Below, one piece after another: positions 21,080-28,475 of a stretch of DNA of 30,989 bases. Each line of letters begins with the position of its first letter. The stretch's first letter is position 1. The stretch spans positions 1 through 30,989 of the forward strand of contig JAAAUF010000307.1 of assembly GCA_015499985.1 (NCBI GenBank), read 5' to 3'. This DNA is from Haplosporangium gracile. Lineage: Eukaryota > Mortierellomycota > Mortierellomycetes > Mortierellales > Mortierellaceae. Made by a program: the position numbers and the translations under genes. Below the pieces are notes generated by a model. The model worked only from the letters and a program-made list of their open reading frames with translations. It was not told the DNA's origin and ran no database searches.

Positions 21080-23445
21080 ATGGCCGATACTGCTGTAAGT
21101 CAAGCTTATTGCCGTTTGTAATTATTATTGTTGTGCACACACCTATCACTGTCGCGCTTCAACGGGCAAGAAGCAAAAATTGCCTTACTCTGTTACTCTG
21201 TCGATTGCTAAAGTGCAAAATGCCACAGCCATTGTCGTGAACTGCATTTTTCTGTGTTTCAGTGACTGATTTGAAGGCTATACCCCAATTCTGTCCAATT
21301 TTGTAACAAAAGAAAAAAAATAGTCCGCCCTCAAAGGACAAAATGGAACGATTTGAGCAAATGGACGCCCGTGGAAGAGCAACGATAACACGACTTTTCA
21401 AGGATATTACAAACAGCTACGAATGCCCTGCTAACTCATTTGTTTTGACTCTGTTTTCCTTTTGTTACGCGCTATTAGGAGAGAGAAACCAACGTAAGCT
21501 GAAGTACTCATCGGTTTAATCCTTTTTGTGTCGGCTTGTATACCTTGATTCTTCGGTCACCGTTTTTGCCTCGACTTCCTTCATTTTTCTTGTTTCCTCG
21601 GACGACTGTGCCTCCTTGATGAGAGCAAAACCGTTGAGACATGGCAACAATAACAACAGCATCGTCAGCAATGCAACAGCAACAAGAGATCAAAAAAAAG
21701 GGCGCGATCATCATTCTAAAACACATCAAGGGAGCAGGCAATAATATAGAAGATGAGGGTTGAGTAAATGAGTGTATGGGAAGAGAATCTTGCTGCTTTT
21801 TTTTCCGTCTGCTCGAATAACCTCTTTTCTTTTTTTCTTTTCTTTTTCTTTTACTCCTATTTTCTTTCTTGCTTTGTGGACAGTAACGGACAATAATGGA
21901 GCAAAAATGACAAAGCAACAAAATGAATACATACATACATGCTTTCCTTGAAACACTTTGTGCAAGGCCTTTTTCCAATCGGCTCTTTGTTTATTTCGCG
22001 ATTATTTCAGCGGGAAACCAACTCGACCTTCGAATCACACATCTCAACCCCTTTGTTCAACTTCATTTGCTTATCCTCTTTTCTCTTCTCCTTATTTACT
22101 AACATACTCTTGCCACTGTCCCCATTGTGGGGGTTGGGTTGGTATACTATTATATTGATACAGGTCTACATGGCCAAGGTTGCCGAACAGGCCGAACGCT
22201 ACGATGGTATGTCGGGACCACGAATCTCAACACAATGGTCATGTCATGCCCGCAATGATGTAAATTTGTAAGGGTTGGTGCCCCTTTGTGGGGTTCCATC
22301 TGGTACTGTCGATCTAACAGACAACTTCGGTCTCTTTTCGCTTACTCCACATCATGTAGAGATGGTCTCTCACCTGAAGGACATCACTAAGGTATGACAA
22401 CGCGGGCCACACTACACCGTCCCGATTTAAACGCGGAAATCGCGATAAATACGCGCTACAACAACAACAGCACAAAAATTTATGCAAAAAAAACCACCAG
22501 AGCTCTTGTAACTCTCCCGCGCCCTTTATCCGACTGCACTGTCGTCTTTCCCGTGCTCTCTCTATCTCACTGTCCTTGTAGACCAAGTAACACCTTTTGC
22601 ACTCTCCTCTATTTCCATGATTGCTCCCCATTACCACCACCAACCATCAATACAACATATAGCACCATGTCCCATTGACACTGGAAGAGCGCAACCTGCT
22701 CTCAGTAGCATTCAAGAACCTAATTGGAGCGCGTCGAGCCGCCTGGCGGATTGTCTCCTCAATCGAGGAGAAGGAAATCTCCAACAGCCGCGAGAACCGT
22801 GTCGAGAACCTCAAGGTCTACCGGGCCAAGATCGAAAAGGAGCTCCACGAGACTTGTGCTGATATTTTCCATATCTTGGATGATGAGGTTATTCCGTTTG
22901 TTGATGCTACGGATAAGAATGAGTGCTTTGTCTTCTACTACAAGATGTAAGTGTGTTCTTTATCTTCTTTCTTAGTTTATTTCGCGGTTACGATGGTAAT
23001 TGATGGGGCTATCTTCAGTTAACTAACACCATCAAAAACGCGATGTTTTTGTCCGTTCTCGTCGCGCCTCATCTTTATTCCATGCTACGATAGGAAGGCA
23101 GATTACTATCGCTACGTAGCCGAGATCACAAAAGACGACGCGCGCAAGAAGGCCTCTGATACCGCCGAGGAGCTGTACCGTGAAGCGACAGAATTCGCCT
23201 CCGACCTCGCCCACACCCACCCGATCCGTCTCGGCCTCGCCCTGAACTACTCGGTCTTTTACTATGAGATCCTCAACAATGCCGACAAGGCTTGTGAAAT
23301 TGCAAAGGGTGCAATGGATAATGCGATCACGTTGTTGGAATCGGAGGAGGTCCAGAACACGGCCCATGATTACCGTGATTCGGTTCTCATTATCCAGTTG
23401 CTGAGGGATAATGTCACCCTCTGGGTCGAGAACCAACAAGAGTAA
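21080..23445 (+). CDS. 14-3-3 protein, with two 15-nt microexons
   Basis: Six exons: 21080-21094, 21479-21493, 22164-22206, 22360-22391, 22663-22946 and 23094-23445; 246 residues. 14-3-3 proteins are dimeric adaptors for phosphoserine/threonine motifs. The start reads MADTA + ERETN + VYMAKVAEQAERYDEMV; the first two exons code five residues each, between introns of 384 and 670 bp. Signature segments are present: EERNLLSVAFKN, Lys53 and Arg60 of the phosphate pocket, KADYYRYVAEI (Arg136, Tyr137), and HPIRLGLALNYSVFYYEI (Asn181). DNVTLW is near the end, followed by a very short tail (VENQQE). The join of exons 4 and 5 yields KDITK-HHVP-LTLEERN. Length matches yeast Bmh1 there, but HHVP replaces the usual acidic residue before the Leu. 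An upstream in-frame TAG fixes that acceptor (ATATAG|CAC). An ATTAAA lies at 23661-23666. Confidence 0.94.
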
Positions 23446-23660
23446 GAGGGTAAGAGATGCGATAATGAGAAGAGGAATAGGCGGAACGCATGTTCCTAGT
23501 CTTGCCATGAAGAAGTATCCGCTCCTTTTCTTCCTCGTCGTCATCGTCGCCGTCGCCGTCTTCCATTCAACCTCTTCCTTAACTTCCCCCATCCCCTCTA
23601 CCCTTTCCCAACCTTCTCAAGAACTGACAGTGCTCGTTATTATTCTAATATTTCATTTGT

Positions 23661-23666
23661 ATTAAA
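23661..23666 (+). terminator. Candidate poly(A) signal of the 14-3-3 gene
   Basis: ATTAAA, a common variant of AATAAA, is found 216 bp after the stop codon in a T-rich stretch. Function inferred. Confidence 0.35.
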
Positions 23667-23814
23667 TTGCAATCATATTGCAACCACCACCGAGTGTGGA
23701 CATGCTGCGCAGTTTCCGATGTTGATGGCCAGTGAAAAGCAATTACATCAAGGTGCCCCAGGGCAGCGGTACCCTGTTTGTAAAAATACAACTTCATTGC
23801 CCTTTACAACCACC

Positions 23815-23909
23815 ATGAGCACACGTAAGCATTTTTTTTTTGAGAGGTATTAAAAATGTGTACTTTTTGTTTTTTTTTTGTAGATGCTTCAATTAAGAAA
23901 CAACTATGA
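23815..23909 (+). other. Possible gene-start fragment: ATG, 59-bp intron-like segment, 11-codon product
   Basis: ACAACCACCATG is a good start context. After ATG AGC ACA C comes GTAAGC, a T-rich 59-bp stretch (23825-23883) ending in TTTTTTTTTTGTAG, and a continuing frame of eight more codons to TGA at 23907-23909. Spliced, it codes MSTHASIKKQL. It could be a truncated gene start, a tiny gene, a transcribed relic, or chance. It sits between two convergent genes where no promoter is needed. I recognise no family. Confidence 0.2.
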
Positions 23910-24027
23910 TACTACTTCTATATTAGAAAAGAGAAAACAAGAGAGGGGAGAGAGAATAAGGAAAAGGGAAACGACGGGTGATGTGCGAGAAAAAAAGGAA
24001 AAAGTAAAGAACAATGAGAAACGAGCT

Positions 24028-26367
24028 TTAATACCGCCAGGGACCAGACGACATGAGCGACGGCTTCTTGCCCTTGCCAGAAGAGCGGGCCGCTGTCGCA
24101 ACATCGTTGATCTCGGCCTTCAAGACTTCAAACAGTTGCACTGCCGGTGGAAGCGCTTCTGTGACGAACACCGTCCTGGGGCTCGATTCCAAGACACCTT
24201 CACCGAAACCTTGCCAGGGCTCTGGCGTCGGGATATTTCTGCGGATTTTCCTTGTGTGATCGAGGATTGCGCTGGCTGACGATGAGAGATTGCCTGACGT
24301 TGTTGTTGATGTCCCCATAGTTGTTGACGATGCGTTCTTGACAAGTTGAGCCAGTCCAGAGACGGATTGCTGTGTTGGAAGTGGAGCGATTGTCTGTTTC
24401 GAGAACGTCGATGGCAGTGTCGATGACGATGATGATGATGTTGGTGCTATCGTCGTTGGCGACCGGGATGATGTCGTGGATGATTCGGATGGAGCTGCTG
24501 CTTTCGTGCTGTTGACGCTATAGTCCCTAATGGCGCTTGCCTTACGTCGAGAAGCCTGACCCGCACCTGCCGAAAACGCCAGTGATGTTGACTTCTTCTT
24601 AGGCTGAGAGACCTTCTTCTCGGCACCTTCTTGGTTGATGAGATAATAGAATCCGTCCCAATCACCTTCGTCATCCTCCTCATCCTCGTCATCGATGGTA
24701 GTGTATCCTGAGGCGCTAGTGGGTCGCACGCGAGGACGATCAATAGCCCAGTATCCACGCTTCCAGTATCGCTCATCGACCATAATATCCCGAAGTTCGA
24801 TCATCGTGATGAGGAGGACAACATCCTTGGCGGTAACATCCATCCAGACGACCGACTCGAGCGCCGTATCAGGCATGTCGTGCATCACGTTGAAGCATCG
24901 CGCCAGGAAGAAGCACACTCCAGCAGAGAGCTCGCCATTGACCGTCGCCAATTCCTCATCTCGTGCGCGCCTCGTCGGTTTGTCGGTCCTGCCAATCGTC
25001 AGCGTTCGGAGAAAAGGGAGGAGGCGCATAAATAGCTCATTCAGGGCAAACTTTTGCCAATACGATAGCTCGAAACCGTGCTGACCGTGACCCATCAACT
25101 GCTGTGACGTCGAGGACGATGAGCTGGAGAGGACTAGGATCGAATCGGGTAGAATAGAGCTAGGGTGTGATCCTCCGTGATGAGTGTTGATAGGAGTGTG
25201 GTTATTACTGCTATTGCTGTAATAATCGACAGAACGACTAGTGTACTGCGGTTGTTGTTGTTGTTGCTCGTTCTGACGTTGTTGTTGTTCTTGCGCGTGC
25301 TGTTTCTGTTGGTGATAGGTGGTCGTATCAGAGGAGGCAATGTTGCCTAGAGTTGTAGTAGTTATTGCTGCTGCTGGTGTTGTCGCAGTCGTTGTTGCGG
25401 TGGAAGATGCCGCCATATATCCAGTCCTTGGAATGTCAATTGAACTTCCAATTTTGTCTTCTGTAGAAGCCAAGTCTGACGCCTTGACCCGTCGTGCCCT
25501 GCTCTCTCCTGTGCTGTCACAGCTGTCACTGAGGGCACTGTCAGTGCTGCTGCTACTACTCGTTCTTGCGGTCTTGAGCCGGTTGATAGTCGCATGCTGT
25601 GTTGACAGTGCCTGAAGACTGCCACTACTCTTAGAGCTCGACGTCTCTGGCTGGTCGTTCTCATGTTGGGTGTGGAGCAAGGACTGTCGGGCAGGTGGCG
25701 ATTGAATGAGTGGGTGGTGGTGTTGATAAAGGCTGTTGGTGCTGGTAATGTTGATACTAATACTCTGGTTGATGCCTGTGAGATTTGAAGGTGTCAGGGG
25801 CGATGTGGAAGGGTGTGAGAACGTGTTATCGACCTTGGAGTTGTAAATCGGAGCAGAAATCTCGGGCACGAGCGACATGAGGCTAGATCGATCGCTGTAG
25901 GTAAAGTGCAGGTGGACGGGCTTGAAGCATCGGTATTTGGCCATAAAGTCCTTGAGGCTCTCAAACTGATCCATTGGACAGACAATTGTCCGCTCTTGGA
26001 GGAACAGGTTCAGACAACAAAGGTTGGGCGTCAAGGGGACAAGGATCTCGCGTCGAAATCGAGCATTGATGGTACTCAGCGAGAGGAGAGACTGGGTATC
26101 GAGGTGACGGACGATCATGGGGAACAGATCCCGGTTGACGAGAAGCCGAGACAGGATGGGGCCTTCGTCGGTCTCGGAGGTGTTGTGTCTGGTTGTGCCG
26201 TCAGTGGAGGTGGACGAGGAAGAGGAAGAGGAAGAGGAAGTGCCATGTTTATGCTGACCACTTATGCTGGTGGATGTGATAGCAGAGAGGAGTTGGTCAT
26301 CGGCGGGGCTTTCGTTTTGACTGGAGAAGGAAGAGGTGCGGTCGGGTCGAGCTATGGCCATTGCCAT
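24028..26367 (-). CDS. F-box-like protein with long disordered inserts
   Basis: This is an intronless frame of 779 residues. The ATG at 26367 is used because its context (CCAACCATGGCAATGG) is strong; the frame is open for about 35 codons further upstream but without an ATG. Residues about 74-112 (LLVNRDLFPMIVRHLDTQSLLSLSTINARFRREI) fit an F-box, which would link Skp1/cullin ubiquitin ligases to targets. A folded-looking part follows up to about 175 (LNLFLQERTIVCPMDQFESL). Residues about 190-425 are Ser/Thr/Gln-rich with a Gln block at 353-372. A second structured region spans about 431-550 (FELSYWQKFALNELFMRLLPFL, VVWMDVTAKDVVLLITMIEL). Then come an acidic patch (DDEDEEDDEGDWDGF), a Ser/Thr-rich stretch, and a C-terminal segment (TPEPWQGFGEGVLES, ALPPAVQLFEVLKAEI). 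No leucine-rich, WD or Kelch repeats are visible. It converges with the 14-3-3 gene. Confidence 0.8.
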   Translation of the reverse strand: MAMAIARPDRTSSFSSQNESPADDQLLSAITSTSISGQHKHGTSSSSSSSSSTSTDGTTRHNTSETDEGPILSRLLVNRDLFPMIVRHLDTQSLLSLSTINARFRREILVPLTPNLCCLNLFLQERTIVCPMDQFESLKDFMAKYRCFKPVHLHFTYSDRSSLMSLVPEISAPIYNSKVDNTFSHPSTSPLTPSNLTGINQSISINITSTNSLYQHHHPLIQSPPARQSLLHTQHENDQPETSSSKSSGSLQALSTQHATINRLKTARTSSSSSTDSALSDSCDSTGESRARRVKASDLASTEDKIGSSIDIPRTGYMAASSTATTTATTPAAAITTTTLGNIASSDTTTYHQQKQHAQEQQQRQNEQQQQQPQYTSRSVDYYSNSSNNHTPINTHHGGSHPSSILPDSILVLSSSSSSTSQQLMGHGQHGFELSYWQKFALNELFMRLLPFLRTLTIGRTDKPTRRARDEELATVNGELSAGVCFFLARCFNVMHDMPDTALESVVWMDVTAKDVVLLITMIELRDIMVDERYWKRGYWAIDRPRVRPTSASGYTTIDDEDEEDDEGDWDGFYYLINQEGAEKKVSQPKKKSTSLAFSAGAGQASRRKASAIRDYSVNSTKAAAPSESSTTSSRSPTTIAPTSSSSSSTLPSTFSKQTIAPLPTQQSVSGLAQLVKNASSTTMGTSTTTSGNLSSSASAILDHTRKIRRNIPTPEPWQGFGEGVLESSPRTVFVTEALPPAVQLFEVLKAEINDVATAARSSGKGKKPSLMSSGPWRY

Positions 26368-26469
26368 GGTTGGTGCCTGGGATCCGTTTAAGTTAGTGAT
26401 ATAATTGAGCTGTTTGCGAGGCAATGAGCGCAGACCAATTGAGGCGCGGGAGCCGGGTGTCGGTGCAAG

Positions 26470-27190
26470 CAAGAACGAAGAAGAGGAGGAGAAGTTAAAG
26501 GAAAGAAGGTCCGTTCAGGCGATGCGGAGAGGCGAGGTGTACGGGGAAAGAGGAGAAAGAGAATACGAAGGGAAGGGAAGGAGGGAGAGAGGGAGCAAGA
26601 GAAGGAAGGAAGGAGGAGGAAGCAGGGTGAAGATATGACGACAATGATGCTGATAATGCGCCTTAAAGACAAACGAAGAAAAAAGAAGAAAAGGAGGGAT
26701 ATGCGAGTAGGAAGAGAGAGGGAGAAGTGAATGTGAGCGAGTGAGGGGGAGGGGGGGGGAAGGGAGAAAGAAGGAGTGAGACAGACAGACAATAGAGAAC
26801 AGACAGGGGGTGGGGGGTGTTGTTTGTATGGTTGTATGTTTGTATGTTGGTATGGCTATATGCTGAATAATTGTATGTATGTGCAGGGAAAAAGGGATAA
26901 AAAGGACGCTGAAGAACGAAGAGGGATGAGACGAGAGAAAAGAAGAAAAGAGAAGAAGGAAGGGAAGAAGAAAGAGAAGAAGAAAGAGAAGAAGAAAGGG
27001 AAAAAGAAAGGGAAGAAGAAAGGGAAGAAGAAAGGGAGGAAGGAAGAGGGAACAGAGAAGAAAGGATGAAAGGAAAGAAGGAAGAGAGGAAGGAAGGAAG
27101 AGAGGAGAAGGGAAGGAAAGACGAAAGAGGCGAGTAAGAGTTTACGAGTCAGAATCTCAGAGTAAGAGAGAGAGCGAGAAAGAGAGGGGT
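26470..27190. repeat. Long purine-rich tract upstream of the F-box gene
   Basis: For about 700 bp the plus strand is nearly all A and G (GAGAGA, GGAAGG, GAAGAAG), with a short T/G-rich interruption at 26815-26885 containing TGTATG repeats. On the minus strand it is the pyrimidine-rich 5' region of the F-box gene. Frames through it code only Lys/Glu/Arg or Ser/Phe/Leu runs and are not genes. Confidence 0.7.
26964..27035. repeat. 12-bp tandem repeat, six units
   Basis: Six head-to-tail copies of GAAGAAGAAAGR sit inside the purine tract. Units 1-2 end in A, units 3-6 in G, and unit 4 has one change (GAAAAAGAAAGG). The array decays into GGAAG repeats on the right. Confidence 0.85.
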
Positions 27191-27758
27191 GGAAAAGGTG
27201 TGACTTTTTCGTCGGGTCACACACAACTCTTATTTTTTGTTTTCTCGTTCGTCTTTAAATCGGGTTAGCTTCGTTCAGAAGGAACAAGGAACAAGGAACA
27301 AGGAAAGGAAAAGGGAAAGGGAAAAAAAGGGAGGGTATCCTCAGGACCGAATCAAGTGCGTGGTAATAAAACAACAAGAAACTAGTTTTGTTTGCTCAAG
27401 TGTGTGAAAAAAAAGAGATTGCAGTGTGAATATGAGAATAGTAGCTGTGTTGTAGTTGTTGTAGGAGTGGATTGCTGTTATTGTTGTAGCTGTTCCTGAA
27501 ATGAGGTAAGTGAATGAGTGAGCGAGAGGAACGGTGAGCGAATGACGAGTGGATTAATGAGGAAAAAAAAAAAAAGAAAGAAAGAAAGGATCGATGAGAG
27601 GACGAAGGGAGAGAAGGGAGAGAAGAAGAGAGGGCGTGATAAACAAAGAGAGAAAGAGAGTGTTGCCACTGAAAATAAAAGAGTAAAAAAAAAGTGCCTT
27701 TGTGTGTTTCGAAGTAGTCTAATAATGTAGCAGACGATATAGATATAGACATAGATAC

Positions 27759-27797
27759 GATGATGATGATGATGATGATGATGATGCTGCTGCTGCT
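27759..27797. repeat. Trinucleotide microsatellite (GAT)9(GCT)4
   Basis: Nine GAT units run into four GCT units without a break. On the minus strand these could be misread as poly-His and poly-Gln codons, but no gene supports that. Confidence 0.9.
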
Positions 27798-28010
27798 GAG
27801 TGATATTGTCGGGGATGGAGAGAAAGGAGAAGTGGAAGGAAAGGGAGCTACTTACTGTAAGAGAGGGAAGGGAAGGGGATGATGCTTCCTGGCTGACCCG
27901 TGGGTCACACAAAAGGAAGCAAAAAGGAAAAGGAAAAGAAATCTGTATCTGTATCTGCATTGGCATACATTACATGTACAGCACAGTACCATACATACAT
28001 GAACAGACGA

Positions 28011-28080
28011 TAATTGAACATTTGTTCATGGTCATCATGATCATCTTGCAATTGAACATACTATCCCAAATGTTCAATTA
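28011..28080. repeat. Cluster of AATTGAACAT repeats in direct and inverted orientation
   Basis: AATTGAACAT occurs at 28012-28021 and 28050-28059, and its reverse complement ATGTTCAATT at 28070-28079. The outer pair is a perfect 11-bp inverted repeat (28011-28021 with 28070-28080). The inner pair can form a 10-bp stem with a 10-nt loop. A further inverted pair TGAACA and TGTTCA, 2 nt apart, covers 28015-28028, and ATGATCAT between them is also a palindrome. Confidence 0.85.
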
Positions 28081-28105
28081 AGAATCAATCAGTCATACAT
28101 TTCCT

Positions 28106-28110
<5 letters not shown>

Positions 28111-28144
<34 letters not shown>

Positions 28145-28180
28145 TTCTCTCTCTCTCACTCTCTCACTCTCTCTCTCTCC
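28111..28180. repeat. CT microsatellite
   Basis: A perfect (CT)15 at 28111-28140 is followed by an interrupted CT tract (CCCTTT, CACT variants) to about 28180. Confidence 0.95.
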
Positions 28181-28431
28181 CCTATGACAACAACTGTGTC
28201 GCGACATATTCGAATACCATCCACCATGCCTCAGCATCAATGCCCATCCCCATCTCCCCTTTCTCCTCCTTCAAAGTAGTAATAGTAACAGCATCTTCCT
28301 CAATGTCCAATGCCCAATGCCTAATGCCAATGCCAATGCCCATAAATCAACGAATGCGCCGAATCCATTTCTCAATTAAAACCGCACTAAAACACACAGC
28401 GCGCGCTGTTGTTGTTGTTGTTGTTTGTTGA

Positions 28432-28475
28432 TGTCAATCAGTCAGTGTCAATCAATGTCAGTCAACGTCAAATCA
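28432..28475. repeat. Short GTCAATCA-type repeat cluster
   Basis: Four related elements begin at 28432, 28446, 28456 and 28466: TGTCAATCA twice, TGTCAGTCA, then CGTCAAATCA. Spacing is 10-14 bp. Related TCAATCA words recur nearby (about 28083 and 29068). Confidence 0.7.

Noticed and set aside
26368..26472. N-terminal extension of the F-box frame to 26472
   Set aside because: It would start at TTG; the ATG at 26367 has a strong context.
27478..27966. Minus-strand frame with poly-His and poly-Gln
   Set aside because: It is made from the GAT/GCT microsatellite and pyrimidine tracts. There is no conserved segment and no codon bias like the real genes.
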